Origin: Gigaspora rosea
Lineage: Eukaryota > Glomeromycota > Glomeromycetes > Diversisporales > Gigasporaceae
Direction: 5' to 3'
Length of the DNA: 64,000 nt
Assembly (NCBI GenBank): GCA_003550325.1
Contig: QKWP01001189.1
Coordinates: 28,276-92,275, forward strand
The position numbers and the translations under genes are program-made. The notes under the pieces were generated by a model. The model saw nothing but the letters and a program-made list of their open reading frames with translations. It did not search any database and was not told the DNA's origin. How positions within the stretch are numbered: position 1 is the stretch's first letter; each line of letters starts with the position of its first letter. Positions 1 to 11,449 of this stretch are shown here, piece by piece.

Positions 1-230
1 ATAATTTTTTAATTTTTTTATTACTTATGTTGATCCGAAATTCCAAATTCACTCAAATCGGTAAAGAATTTCGAACTAACTTAAAGGTGATTCCGAAACC
101 ATTTAGCTCATATTTAATTAAAAACATTAAATTAATTTAACAATGTTTATGTATATAATTTTGCGTTGGTATAAAATTAATAAAAACTTAATAGTTTATC
201 ACTGCAAAAGAAATTTTTTTGACTTGCCGG

Positions 231-405
231 ATCCACTGGACCCCACTGGACCTCACTGGACCTCACTGGAACTTCCATCCAGTGGTAAAAAAAACGTGAC
301 TGGAAGGGTCTAGTGACAACTTATCACTGGAACCTATATATGTTCCAGTTACATCTAGTTAGTTCCAGTAACCCTTCTAGTTCTAGTGATCTTCACTGGA
401 CCGGT
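231..405. repeat. Short 10-bp repeat with inverted copies
   Basis: Four consecutive 10-bp units of the form CCYCACTGGA lie at 231-270. They are followed by the inverted form TCCAGTGG near 277 and by scattered TCACTGGA and TTCCAGT words up to ~400. The block can fold back on itself and looks like a degenerate non-coding foldback repeat. Nothing coding was seen here. Confidence 0.5.
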
Positions 406-527
406 CTTTTAACAACACTGTATATAGTATGGTACAGGTTTTAAAAATCAGCATGTATTTTGCGAGATCAGTATGGCATGAATGATCAGAATTGTATACA
501 GGTATATTACGTTATCTTTAGATAGCA

Positions 528-649
528 GATCAGTATGGTATAGATGAGCATATCAGTATTGTAATTTCCCCGTACTATTTCATCCGTACCATTCTAATTT
601 GTTATAATCTCATATTTAATTAACCCTGCTCATCTATACCATATTGATC
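528..649. mobile_element. Small TIR element (MITE-like)
   Basis: GATCAGTATGGTATAGATGA at 528-547 recurs inverted at ~630-649, with one mismatch across a 23-bp arm and an AT-rich loop of ~75 bp. Additional GATCAGTATGG words lie just upstream (~468). A related palindrome built on CAGTATGGTATGG occurs at the far end of the window (63810-63885), so this is a dispersed family. No clear target duplication was identified. Confidence 0.55.
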
Positions 650-666
650 ATATATAAGATAATCAG

Positions 667-904
667 AAGGGGTACAATTAAAGGCGTTACACTTTATTGT
701 CCAAATGGGTTTTGTACTGCAAATTCTATAAAGCCTTGCACTAAGGATTCAGACTGTCCTGTCGGTAATGTTGTAGGAAGTTGTTTTCCTGATAATGTGT
801 GTGTCTGTGCAGGAAACAAGAATGGGTTTTGTTTTAACGGAGATAGATGCTATCAAAATCAAGACTGTTTATCAAATAATTGTGAAAATTTATTTTGCAG
901 ATAA
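667..904 (+). CDS. Cysteine-rich C-terminal exon, unknown function
   Basis: The frame ending with TAA at 902-904 encodes about 79 residues with 12 cysteines. The pairs follow a repeated pattern (CTKDSDCP, CYQNQDCLSNNC) like small extracellular cysteine-rich or Dickkopf-N-like modules. There is no in-frame ATG: upstream the frame runs into the arm of the preceding small TIR element. The coding part therefore probably starts after a splice acceptor (AATCAG ending near 666) as the last exon of a gene whose 5' part is missing or disrupted. A secreted protein is plausible from the cysteine spacing, but no signal peptide is visible. It could equally be a gene fragment. Confidence 0.45.
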
Positions 905-2180
905 TCAAAAAATTAAACTAGGTAAAAGTTATTATATGTTGTCAAATACCTATACCATAATTTAATTTTTACAACTATAACAATTGACCTTAATTAATTC
1001 ATTACAAAATATTCTTTTTTTATCAGAACATCAAATCTTATTAGTTGAGTTGACTGTTAAAATAATATATAAAAGTTATTTAAACCAAAAATAGGATCAG
1101 AAAACTTGGCTCGAACCTATATCTAAAAAAAAAATTGGGAGATAGACTGATTTTCGCAATTGAATGATGACTTTGACCGATTTTTAATATGAATAGATAG
1201 CAAGTTTAAGTTCATTAAAAAATTATAAAATTCTTACGTTACAATTTCATAAAATTCTTAAAGTTACAATTTCATTAATCTTTTTTATTACTTTTCTTTG
1301 TTTTTAAATTTTACCAAATAAAACCTTCATGCTTGTAAAAAAAAACTTTTTTATTTTTATAATATCTTTGTTCTGCGTCATTTCACAATTTAGATAGATT
1401 CCAACTTGACCTAAGTCATTCTTAAATTTTGAAACGACTTAAGTTATTTCTCAATCGGTAAAATTAAAAAGATAAAATTATATACCAAGTGATAAAAATT
1501 ATACGATCATTAATAATATTAATTATATTGTTAACGTTCATTTGCATAAATAAAAAATGATAAAAATTATCATAAATTTTATATAAAAAATACAATAAAA
1601 AATTCGCTTGATTAAAAATTTTAACTATTTTAAATTCACCAGGTAGAACACACTTATATCGTCTTGCACATATTAAATTACTTCTTTTGAGCCTGCCATC
1701 TTACATTTTTTTTGCAAAATGTATGTCAGTTTTTTTCACTTGAGTTAACCATCCGAATTGGCAATTTCAATAATTTGCAGGGCCAATAGGTTTGTGAAAT
1801 ATTATACATGAATGGATCATCGTCTACTGTTTGCAAATAAAACAATACCACAAACGAATTTTTTTAATTGCATGTTAAAATTTTGTTATCATTAAAAAAA
1901 ATAAGCATAATAAAAAAAAAGTTTTCGCCAGATTTCGTCTTGACTAGCCTTAATTGTATGAAGTTTTTTAATTACACCAACATAAANGTTAAAATTTTGT
2001 TATCATTAAAAAAAATAAGCATAAAATAAAATAAGCTTGCTCCCTAAGTTATTTTCAATCGGCTTAATTGTATGAAGTTTTTTAATTACACCAACATAAA
2101 GAATTTTAAAATTATGAGTTATTCAATTTTTAAATCTTGGGTTATGTGGATCGCTTAGATTTTTAAGTGCAGTTAAGCAT
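905..2180. other. AT-rich stretch without recognised genes
   Basis: No open frame with protein-like composition and no clear repeat was seen apart from the duplication around the N at 1987, listed separately. Confidence 0.5.
1873..2100. repeat. Duplicated sequence flanking a single-N gap
   Basis: The ~113 bp before the N at 1987 and the ~113 bp after it begin identically (GTTAAAATTTTGTTATCATT) and end identically (ATTACACCAACATAAA), with a divergent middle. Because the N sits exactly between the copies, the likeliest reading is two overlapping contig ends placed end to end. A real tandem duplication is possible. Confidence 0.6.
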
Positions 2181-2182
2181 TA

Positions 2183-2298
2183 CTGTATTGTCACGAAATA
2201 ACGGGCATGAACGTTATTTAGAATAATGGCCCGAATTAAACTTAGTTTAGGTCGAAATTCTTAACTTCACCCCTGCACGTTATTTCGCGAAAACACAG
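2183..2298. mobile_element. Tc1/mariner-type MITE with TA target site
   Basis: A 116-bp element starts CTGTATTGTCACGAAATAAC and ends with its near-perfect inverted copy, and is bounded by TA on both sides. TIR plus TA duplication is the Tc1/mariner signature. A degraded relative of the inner part lies at ~38765-38860. No coding capacity. Confidence 0.7.
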
Positions 2299-3462
2299 TA
2301 ATTATATTTATTTTGATCCATTAAAAAATGTTTGTTCTTCCTGTGACGGATAAAAGTTTCGAATTTTCAGTCAAAGGTTTCATGAATCAGAAAATTGTAT
2401 CATTCCATACTAATGAAAAAAATGAAAAAGATTTGTTTAAAATTAATATTCGAAAGCTTTATTTTTTTTCTGTTTATAGGAATTAATATGACATATGTGT
2501 ATGCAATATATTTGTAGTATAATAAAATTTAATATACTGAGTTCTAATTTTTTATTAAATTTCGTATATAATTAGGGTTGGGTTACATAAATTACAATTT
2601 TACATTACATGTAATTTTACTTAAGTTGCAGAAAATTAAATTTCACGTACAGACGTACTACAAACGCATGCATAAATGATGTAAGTAGAAACCTGTTTTC
2701 TGAAACATCACCATCGTCACTATAGGCCGTCATCTTAGGAAAAGGTATTCGACACCCGCAATTTTTTTACCCCAGCCCTTCCTTGTAATATAAAAGATTA
2801 ATTATAAAAATCTTATCTGTTTATGCTTCAAATGTTTCGAAAATTTACTTATGATACTGGGTAATGTTTTGTTTGAATAAAGAAAAGTTGATAATGGTTT
2901 TGAAAATTTGGTATCATATAAAATGCATAGTATTGTATGTAGGGCCTAAGCCCACTCATCCGCCAACCCGGGAACCGATATTTACTGTGGTTATCCGGAA
3001 TAATTATGCTTATCCGATACTCTACTATGATCGGGACTATTAAATAACTCGAGTTATTTGGTATATAGTATACTTAAAATAGTTCCCACGGTTTTTTTAA
3101 CTGGGTTTAAAATTTTATAATCGAATAAGCTTGCTAAGTGTTTTAGTTAATTGTTATTTATTTTTTCTATTTTTGTTGTTATTATATTTTAATTACGGTG
3201 TATAACTAATGCTCTTTTCTTTTTTCTTATTTTTTTTTATTTTGTAGCCTTTACTTAAAATTCATATTATAACGATAAGAATTTAATACATAAATGTTAA
3301 ATTCTGAATGCGGTAGTCAGTTTTTATTCCAATAGCTTGGAACATGATAGTGCTGAATACGATATAAGATTTATTTTCGAAGAACCTTTTAACGAAATAA
3401 TGCAAAGATAGAAACTTTGATGCTGTTGAAATTATATATTTAATAAAGCTTTTTCGATTATT

Positions 3463-3668
3463 GCTAATTGTTACTTGTCTTGAGAATTGCTTGAAAATTT
3501 ATTATGTTCGCTTATATAATTAAATTCTCGTTCGTGATAGATTTAACACCATAATTGCAATCAACGCTAATTGTTACTTGTCTTGAGAATTGCTTGAAAA
3601 TTTATTATGTTCGTTTATATAATTAAATTCTCGTTCGTGATAGATTTAACATCATAATTGCAATCAAC
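3463..3668. repeat. 103-bp tandem duplication
   Basis: Copies at 3463-3565 and 3566-3668 differ at only two positions, so the duplication is recent. It is AT-rich with no coding potential. Confidence 0.9.
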
Positions 3669-4004
3669 TTTAGGCTGCCGAGATTTAAAATTCTAACCTG
3701 CTTCGCTGTTGCTTTTTGAATATTTGTAGGAATTGTACTATTAATAATTTCATTTATTTAGTCGCTTGTTGGCTTACAATTTAGTTTATAAATATTTGAT
3801 ATCTAGTTTTATTTATTTATTTATTTTTTTTGCTTTTTGGATCTAACAGAAAACGGATTTGTTTTTTGTAAGTAAGCAAATTAAAAATGAAAGAGAAAAG
3901 AAGTCAAGCGTAAAAAAAATTCATATAAAAAATTTTAATTTATGTTTACATCATTAGTTTAAGCTTAATTTTTGTAGCAGGATCCCGATCGCTGTAGAGT
4001 ATCG

Positions 4005-4250
4005 GATAATACCGTTATTGAATGCTTCGCGCCAATAACTGACGTATCTGACGTCGAATTTGATCGTGAGATGACTGGGCCCTGCGGGGCCCAGCCATCT
4101 CACGATCAAATTCGACGTCAGATACTTCCCGTTATTTGTAGGTGCAACAATGATATCGTGATCACGCAGATCACGATATAATTGTAGTCACCTATCAAAT
4201 AACTCCAGTTATTGTCTGCTACGCATTCAATAACTATATATTATTCGGTT
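4005..4250. mobile_element. Foldback element with two nested hairpins
   Basis: Outer arms pair GTTATTGAATGC (4014-4025) with GCATTCAATAAC (4223-4234), extending imperfectly outward. Inside are a 38-bp-arm, almost perfect hairpin (4044-4125, tip CTGGGCCC/GGGCCCAG, one mismatch) and a second hairpin (4153-4179, centred on CGTGATCACGCAGATCACG). The GC-richer arms contrast strongly with the surroundings. Confidence 0.85.
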
Positions 4251-4339
4251 GACCCATAAATTTTTTAATTCCTAATTTAATTTAAAAATAATGTAAATCG
4301 GATTTGATACATATAAAACATGAGAATCTTATTTTTCCA

Positions 4340-4865
4340 ATTTATAATTCAACATAGTAAAAACGCTATTTAAAAAATCCTAATATTCGAAATGCGTCAC
4401 TTATTTTTAATTTTGAAACCCCTCATGCATTTATATTTGCTTGTCGAATATATTTCGAAAAAAATTTTTAATAGAATCAGCTTTATTTATACATTTCAAT
4501 GATTCCGGTTACATTTCAAATTCTCTACTGTAACATCCGTTTATACGATTTTGTACTAGAATTTTTCAATGTTTATTATAATATTAACTTGGGTTTCAAA
4601 TTTAACAAATAGCACATTTTCGAAATAAGTAGGATTTTTTTAAATAGCGTTTTTACTATATTAAATTATAATTTTGAAACCCCTATTATCGTTATTAATT
4701 TTTATCTCATTTTATATAGGCATTATTTTAATATTGGGGTTTCAAAATTAAAATCAGGTATTTTATTTTATTTTTCGTTTTATAATTCAACATAGTAAAA
4801 ATGCTATTTAAAAATTTCTACTTATTTTCGAAATGCGCCATTTATTGTTAATTTTGAAACCCCTA
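4340..4865. repeat. Three copies of an ~80-bp module in alternating orientation
   Basis: A module running from 'AACATAGTAAAAACGCTATT' to 'TTTTGAAACCCCT' occurs at ~4350-4423 (+), ~4590-4665 (reverse) and ~4790-4863 (+). Adjacent copies can form hairpins. No coding content. Confidence 0.7.
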
Positions 4866-5001
4866 CTAGTGAATTCTCTGCCTATTTCTTGTAAATATCT
4901 TCATACTTGGTAATCGGGCTGCCTCAACCTTTTTCCGCCCAAATTTTTCAACTTTAAGTAAAATATAAATCAAAATTTGTATTTAAAGCCTCACCTCCCT
5001 T

Positions 5002-6320
5002 TAGTGGTCGTACCCTAGGGTACAATAACCGGTTAACTGTTAGGCTATCCGGATACCCGAATTATAAAACTGATAAACAGATAAATTATTGAGGTAACCG
5101 GTTAACTTAAGATATAATATAGGATAATATAGGGTAAAATACAATTATAATAAAAATTTTAATTTGCGTATTATTTATATACTAGCATCACTCGGTGTAA
5201 AACTTGTCTACATCATAAATTTAATGTATTTTAAATAAGAACATGATTTTAATATTTCGTTTGTTTATTATATTTATTTAATAGGTGATATAAATCAATT
5301 ACACTTTAAACTTATACTGGCTTTCAGTTTTTTGTAAGTATAATAATAATTATTATATTATATATATGAATACAGTAAGTACTTACTTTATGTTTTTATT
5401 ACATACTTTACACAGTACAGAATACTATTATTGTTCCACATCATTTCTGAATTTACGTAAATTCTGAATTGACGTGTGTTCTTTCTGATTTTCATCTTGT
5501 ATGCAGATCATGTAATAAATAATTACTGATAATAATTACTTATTGTTCGACATGTGTTCTTTCTCGATTTTCATCTTGTATGCAGATTATGTAATAAATT
5601 ACTGATAATAATTACTTATTGTTCCACATCATTTCTGAATTTAATTCTGAATGAACATGCGTTCTTTCTCGATTTTCATCGATTGTGAAATGCACAGCAA
5701 TGTAATAAATTACTGATAATAATTACTTATTAATAATTACATTGATTTTTTTTTCATTAATATATATAAAGATGATTCTTTTATTGTTTCGTCATTATTT
5801 TTTTGTATTGGCGTAACAGAAGAACTTCTCATGCCTAAACAAAATAGGAATAACTTGGGGATGCAAGTTTTTTATGTCGAAAAAGATAAATTTATGTTTG
5901 TTTAAAAAAAATTTAGTAATTATCTTCTAGACATGACACCCGACCAGATTCCTGCCGTTGCCGAAAAACAAATGTGGATGTGTTCTACGCAGGGAATGTA
6001 AAAATTATTAATTACATTGTTAAATATATATGAATATTAGAACTATTCTTTTAATGTATGAAAACTTAGCATTTAATATTTAGGCGAGCATATAGTGATT
6101 CGTTTTTATTTATTTATTTTAATTTTTTTTTACTTTATTATTATAGAGTTACTTTATTTGATTTATGCATTAATACTGTATATATAAATCAACAATCATA
6201 TAAATATCTCATCCGGATATAACCGTTATCCTTTTATTTGAATAGGATATAAAACCGGTTATTAAATTTTGTTAAAGGCTACAACCTTTCGGATAAAAAG
6301 TTATCCGGGTACGAGCACTA
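5002..6320. mobile_element. Non-autonomous hAT-type element (inner)
   Basis: The ends TAGTGGTCGTACCC and GGGTACGAGCACTA are inverted, and a perfect 8-bp duplication CCTCCCTT flanks it (4994-5001, 6321-6328). The subterminal regions are rich in AACCGGTTA and TATCCGGATA words, as often seen near hAT ends. The 1.3-kb interior has no transposase and holds the tandem repeats at 5425-5735. It is nested inside the 2940-6655 element and is therefore younger. Confidence 0.85.
5425..5735. repeat. About three ~95-bp tandem repeats
   Basis: Units share 'GTGTTCTTTCTCGATTTTCA', 'TTGTATGCAGAT' and 'TAATAAATTACTGATAATAA' in order, with indels between copies. Confidence 0.7.
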
Positions 6321-6980
6321 CCTCCCTTTACCCCTTAAAATATAAATATTTGTATTCTAAAAACTTATCATTATATAAATGTTAAATTATTTAAATAAAT
6401 TTTGTTAAACATTTTACGTATATTGAATGCATCGTTATTAGCATAGTTAGGGATGCTACATTGTATTATTATTTTTAAATTGCTAGAATTGATTTGGAGC
6501 ATCGTACATCTTTCACATGCTTATAATTTTAATCAGATTAACCGGGTCAACCGGGTCAACTGAATTATTTAGACAACTCGATTTGGTATTCCGGTAATAA
6601 GTTTATATTCCGGTTTTAATCCGGAAAGCCAAATTTTATGTGGGCTTAACCCCTAATTGTATGTGGATTGGTTAATGTTATATTATTTGTGTTTGAATTT
6701 AATCGACATTTCTAATTTAGAAACTTTCTTATTCTGTATTACTTAGTAGTGTAATATAGAGTATTGTATTGGTTAATGTTATGATATTTGTGTTGGAATA
6801 TAATTGACATTTCTGATTTAAAACTCTTATTCCATATTACTCACGGGCTATTGCAGTGTAATGTGGGAGTATTGTATTGTATGTGGATCAGTTAATGTTA
6901 TGTTATTTGTGTTATTTCTGACTTAAAAATTTTCTTAATCCGTATTACTCACAGGCTATTGCAGTATAATATAGAGTATT

Positions 6981-7545
6981 TTATTCCCCGGTTCTTATTT
7001 ATACTTCTATACTATTTCTTCTCGATTATTTCCCAGATTTCAGATTCGGGCTGATCCGGAATTTTCATAATTCTTTTTGATTATATATCTTTTTTTTACT
7101 TTTTTTATGATATACGAGTTTTTTAAACTATTAGTTACAAAAAAGAGTAAAAGTCGCTGGCTAAAAAAAAAAAAAAAAGAAAAGAAAAGAGAGAGAGAGA
7201 GAGAAAAGAAAGGAAAAAAAAACGAAAAATGATTTGTGATTTGTAGTAAGCTAAACTTTATGAAATACGCAACTTTACTTTGAAGAAATAGTATAGAAGT
7301 ATAATAAGAACCTGGGAATAAATCAGTTATTATCCGCGAAATGGACATAACCAAAATCAATNAAAAAAAAAGAAAAGAGAGAGAAAAGAAAGGAAAAAAA
7401 AAACGAAAAGATGATTTGTGATTTATAGTAAGCTAAACTTTATGAAATACGCAACTTTAGTTTGAAGAAATAGTATAGAAGTATAATAAGAACCTGGAAA
7501 TAAATCAGTTATTATCCGCGAAATGGACATAACCAAAATCAATCC
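6981..7545. mobile_element. Palindromic element with duplicated inner half around an N
   Basis: GGTTCTTATTTATACTTCTA (6991) is inverted as TATAGAAGTATAATAAGAAC near 7291 and again near 7474. The segment 7165-7361 is repeated at 7363-7545 on the other side of a single N at 7362. The first copy stops exactly where the adjacent strong hairpin would begin. This fits an assembler failing at the hairpin and contig ends being joined with overlap. Confidence 0.65.
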
Positions 7546-7667
7546 CAGATCAGATGATCGAATAATGACGGAATGGCACACTGGCTGCGAAGCAGCCAGC
7601 GCCCTTCCGTCATTATCCGATCATCTGGGATTGATTTTTGGTTATTGCCCACTTCGTGGACAATAAC
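7508..7667. mobile_element. 160-bp foldback element
   Basis: GTTATTATCC...CCAAAATCAATCCCAGAT on the left pairs with ATCTGGGATTGATTTTTGG...GGACAATAAC on the right, and the tip is CTGGCTGCGAAGCAGCCAG. The arms cover nearly the whole element. It resembles the 4005-4250 foldback in starting with GTTATT and having GC-rich inner arms. Confidence 0.8.
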
Positions 7668-8069
7668 ATATACGTATTGTATGTGGATTGGTTAATGTTA
7701 TGTTATTTATGTTGGAATATAATCGACATTTCTGATTTATTATTCCGTATTACTTACCCACTGTCGTGTAATATTGCGTATTGTATTGTATGTGGATTGG
7801 TTAATGTTATGTTATTTTGTGTTGGAATATAATCGACATTTCTGATTTAAAAATTTTCTTATTCCGCATTACTTACTCACTGTCGTAATATAGTGTATTA
7901 TATTGTATGTGGAATGGTTAATGTTATGTTATTTGTGTTGGAATTTAATCGACATTTCTGATTTAAAAATTTTTCTTTCCGTATTACTTATGCACTGGTG
8001 TGAGTATTTATCATAAATTATATAAGTTTTTATGTCTCTTAAAATACTAATTTTTATGACTGATTATAC

Positions 8070-9409
8070 TTACATTCCTTTAACTAATTTATAAGCTTCT
8101 TTTGCCCATGCATCATCTGGTTTAATTTTTAATAAGTTTTCCAAGTCGGCAATCGATTCTTTATACCTTTCCATTATACAATTAATTTCCCCACGATATT
8201 TTAGTGCTATTTTGTTTCTGATTGAATTTCTAGCAATTTAGTTAAAACTGCATATGCTTCTTCGTATTTGCCTATGATTAAATATGCTTTTCCTCGAGAG
8301 ATTAGTGCAAGTGTATCATTTGATTTATTCTTTAATTCGTCTACGTATTGATCAAAGGTTTCAGAATTGATCCAGCATGCTTCCCATAACTCTTCACCAA
8401 TATCATCGTTAGTCATTGCTATTCATAAAGAAACATTCTCGTTATTGGAAATTTTAATTATGTAACAAAATTTAATGTTAAATAAAATTTACTTAAATAT
8501 TTAAACTTTTTACGTCCAAAATTCGCTTCGATAGAAGCATCTTGTGATCTTATTCCAATGAAAGGACACAAATTATTTATTAAGTCATCTAAATTATTAG
8601 GTAGATAACATGCAATTCCTTGAAATATAATTAAATATCAGAACCATATTAATTAACTTAAAATTATTAACAATAACGATATATATCAAAACTAATCGAA
8701 TTACCTATATTTATACCATTTTTAGTATAAAATATCATCTTATCGTCATTTCTAAAATTTAAATAGCATCCAATTGTATCACCAGCAGTATATGTCGGTC
8801 CATATGGCTTGCCACTTCCGGAACAAAAAAAATATCCATCGTCACCATGGTAAGCACACCCCCATGATTTACTTTCCTTATTTTCTTGATCTTCCACATA
8901 TTTCCTTCCTAAAAGACAATATTATGACATAACGTCAATATGTAATAATAAAATTAAATAAAAAATAATCCGTTATTACCAGGCATTAAATCGATTATGT
9001 TATTTTGTTTTGTACAGTATCCTACCCAATCATTCTATTGATAAATAGAATTAAAGTGATTGTGAAAATTTGTAATAATAATGATTTAATACATGAAATA
9101 ATTATTTAATATTACCTATTTTTTCCTTCATTTATAATTTCAATTTCAAGGTAAAATAATCCGCACTGTAATGGAATTGGATTATTGGAACGAATCACAA
9201 CAGCTTTATAATCATTAGGATCTTTTAAAAAAAATTTTTTTAAACTATATAACAATATAATGTATTTCTGAGAAATTTCTCTTATTAAAATTTATTGCAC
9301 ATCTTACCCCTTTAAGCCTACTTGAATCTATGCTAACAAACTGTGATGTATCATCAATATTCCACGCGGTTGGTAAAACAAGACCATTAAACAAAGTAGT
9401 CTCTCCCAT
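8070..9409 (-). pseudogene. SPRY domain-TPR protein, broken
   Basis: Six exons can be read on the minus strand: ~9409-9322 (ATG start, MGETTLFNGLVLPTAWN), 9221-9116 (PLQCGLFYLEIEI), 9034-8980, 8908-8705 (the SPRY core [20 protein letters not shown] then [12 protein letters not shown] and FYTKNG), 8618-8493 (FIGIRSQDASIEANFGRKKF) and 8418-8070 (TPR). Introns have GT...AG ends and are 50-95 bp. SPRY is a protein-interaction domain; TPR helices also bind partners. A one-base loss in exon 3 (expected IGVGYCTK) creates a stop. A second frameshift near 8214 separates LLTKLLEIQSETK-like TPR from the last TPR ending LVKGM. The product is therefore probably not made intact. Two further relics of the same gene type lie downstream of the CRN copies at 50 and 59 kb. 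Confidence 0.75.
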
Positions 9410-10295
9410 TACATTAAATTTATTTATATGTATCTAATACTATATTTAATTATTATATCTTCTCCCTCAGTGTTTATTTATCATAACTGTGGATACTGGA
9501 ATCGAAATCACTGCAGAAAACCTTAACCCTTATTTTCGCATAATTGTCCCATAGACGATACGATAAATATTATAACTAAATAAAGTTATAATAAAGAAAT
9601 TTGTCTAATTATGGCAAATCGAGTCGTATTTATGCGTTATGAAAACGTGCTAACAAAATGTCAAAGAATTAAAACAATACATCAATGTAAAAGAAGTAAA
9701 AATATGCAAAGGAATATGATTAATGTACGGAAGATTTACATTTTGCTATTGCTATTGCTAACAAAAAGTCGATGAATCTCTAAAAGAGTATAATTAAGTA
9801 AAAATAATAAGGATTTATTTAAAAAATGTCAATTTATATTGTCAATTTATTTCTATTTATTTAATATGCACTTTTATTTAGACACATAAGGAAGTTGGTG
9901 CTGGGGATTCAAGATTCTAGATCTTATACAATTTAATAAGTCAAGTGATGACTATGTAAAAAAGATTGATCAAAATGAATAACTGTTCTATCCCCCAAAA
10001 AATAATTCTATTTGTATTACAGTATTAAAAGCTTTATGTTACAATTGAAGTTGCATAATATATGATATCAAATTATGAAATTAACATTATCAGTTCCATA
10101 CTAATAAATCAGTTCTCGCTAATTTTAAACAGTAAAAGTTTTGTGAAAGTCCTTAATACAACAGAAAAATTAACCATGAAAGCACGAAAGAAAAAAGTAG
10201 ACAAAGAATTACAATTTATGAAAAGCAGTTTTCGTTAACAACTAAAATTGTAACTCTGAAATTTGTTCGCTTTCACATATTTATTGCGTTAATAC
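9410..10295. other. Intergenic, no recognised content
   Basis: AT-rich sequence upstream of the SPRY-TPR pseudogene. Its promoter would lie here (minus strand), but no motif was distinctive enough to call. Confidence 0.4.
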
Positions 10296-10299
10296 CTTT

Positions 10300-10493
10300 C
10301 CGAATGCGTTATAATGATGTGAATCATATCACCAACTTTAAACTTTTTAAGATTTATAGCTCTAGTCTGCATCATCATATAACCTATACCAATTGCGAAA
10401 TTGTAAAGTGAAATAAATTTGCAATAATTTTTTAAAAGCATTAAAGCTTGAGCTAAAATTTGTTTAAATGCTAAACTGTTAAAAATTCCCTCT
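10300..10493 (-). CDS. Possible terminal exon, unknown protein
   Basis: An open minus-strand frame of about 64 codons ends in TAA near 10300. Its composition is protein-like: LAFKQILAQALMLLKNY, then AIGIGYMMMQTRAINLKK, then KVGDMIHIIITHSERY. It lacks a good ATG and would have to be an exon. I do not recognise the family. It lies downstream of the kinase relic on the same strand but does not resemble that family. A chance open frame is quite possible. Confidence 0.25.
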
Positions 10494-10610
10494 AAAATTA
10501 TTCAACAGACCTTTCTTCAAAGAATTTTAAAGTCTAACAAAGGTATTTTATATATATAATCCCATATTTTATTACTTGCGGATACCATTTTTTAATTGTA
10601 TATGACAATG

Positions 10611-11445
10611 TTACAACTTTGACGATGCATTAAATTTTTTTCTATAACTATATTCAAATTTTTCATTATACTTTATTTTCCTCAAGCATTTCACAAACTT
10701 CATCTTAACAAACTCCAAAACGTTTTCAGCAGCCATTTCTAAATTCGTGTATATATCCCTTACACAAATTCTAAATGGTCTTGAAATAAATGTCTGTGGT
10801 ATTTTATGAAATTTGGCCATACCATTGTATCAAAATAGTTCGGCGGGTCTGTCCATTAACCTGAATGAAGGAAAAGGTTATTAAATACTGCAGGATCGCA
10901 TACCACATCAATTAAAAAAAAAAAGATTTTATTCTTACCATCAACGGTAACATATCCTATCCAGCTCGTTCTTCTCACCTTTTCTTTAGCGTTGTGTAAT
11001 CAGCTTGAACAAACAATTTAATATCTAATTCCTTTACAACTTACATAGCCCAATAAAGAAGAAAACCATCTACTAAAATAAATTTCCAATCTGCTAAATT
11101 ATTTATGCCTGAAGTAATTCGATTTGATAACTGTTTAATTAATGATTCTAGCTGAGCTTCAATTTTAGTATCATTCCTAGTATTTAACCTTTCCTTCGAC
11201 CTAAAAGAATATCCTGTTTGATATATATGACGCAATGTTTTAATGAATTTTGTAAAGTCTATTGCGTCAGGACAATCCAGTTAGGGAGATTTGTCGTTGA
11301 GTCGATTGGAATTTTAGATTTGCCCTTTTGTTTTTTTTTTCAACAGAAAAATAATATCAAGATTAATTTGGAACAAGTATCCTGATAAGGATTCAATTAT
11401 TTGGAGAGCTTTTGTAAGGAGCCGAGCTCGGGTCTAAATAATGGA
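10611..11445 (-). pseudogene. NRK1: Nicotinamide riboside kinase (NRK-type), degraded
   Basis: Read on the minus strand across several frames, the segments follow the fungal nicotinamide riboside kinase order. They are KIPIDSTTNLPNW (~11315-11277), DCPDAIDFTKFIKTLRHIYQ (~11276-11217), WKFILVDGFLLYW (~11090-11050), KELDIKLFVQADYTTLKKR (~11030-10970), GYVTVDG, and YFDTMVWPNFIKYHRHLF (~10842-10785). NRK phosphorylates nicotinamide riboside to NMN in NAD salvage. The frame shifts between NW and DCPD, there is a stop after LLYWAM, and there are further stops and shifts in the LID and C-terminal regions. The GxxxxGKT loop expected upstream is not recognisable (the region reads TRARLLTKALQ). So this is a decayed copy, and a functional one presumably exists elsewhere. 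The symbol rests on family resemblance only. Confidence 0.72.
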
Positions 11446-11449
11446 ATTT

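Larger units (their letters stand above)
2940..6655. mobile_element. Large non-autonomous hAT-type element (outer)
   Basis: The left end TAGGGCCTAAGCCCAC pairs with the right end GTGGGCTTAACCCCTA, and the element is flanked by a perfect 8-bp direct repeat ATTGTATG (2932-2939 and 6656-6663). A 5'-TAGGG end with an 8-bp duplication is the hAT-superfamily signature. The 3.7-kb body contains no transposase frame. It carries a foldback element, inverted modules, a 103-bp duplication and a second complete hAT-type element. It interrupts or abuts the ~110-bp tandem array that resumes at 6656. Confidence 0.75.
6656..8005. repeat. ~110-bp tandem array, interrupted at ~6981-7672
   Basis: Units start GTATGTGGATTGGTTAATGT and contain 'AATCGACATTTCTGATTTAAA' variants and 'CCGTATTACTTAC'. 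Starts lie near 6659, 6764, 6879, then 7679, 7788 and 7904. The central 690 bp is foreign palindromic sequence. The 8-bp duplication of the outer hAT-type element equals the unit start, so that element apparently inserted into this array. Confidence 0.75.

Noticed and set aside
7040..7360. Minus-strand frame of ~106 codons
   Set aside because: Low-complexity phenylalanine/serine text from A- and GA-rich tracts next to an assembly gap.
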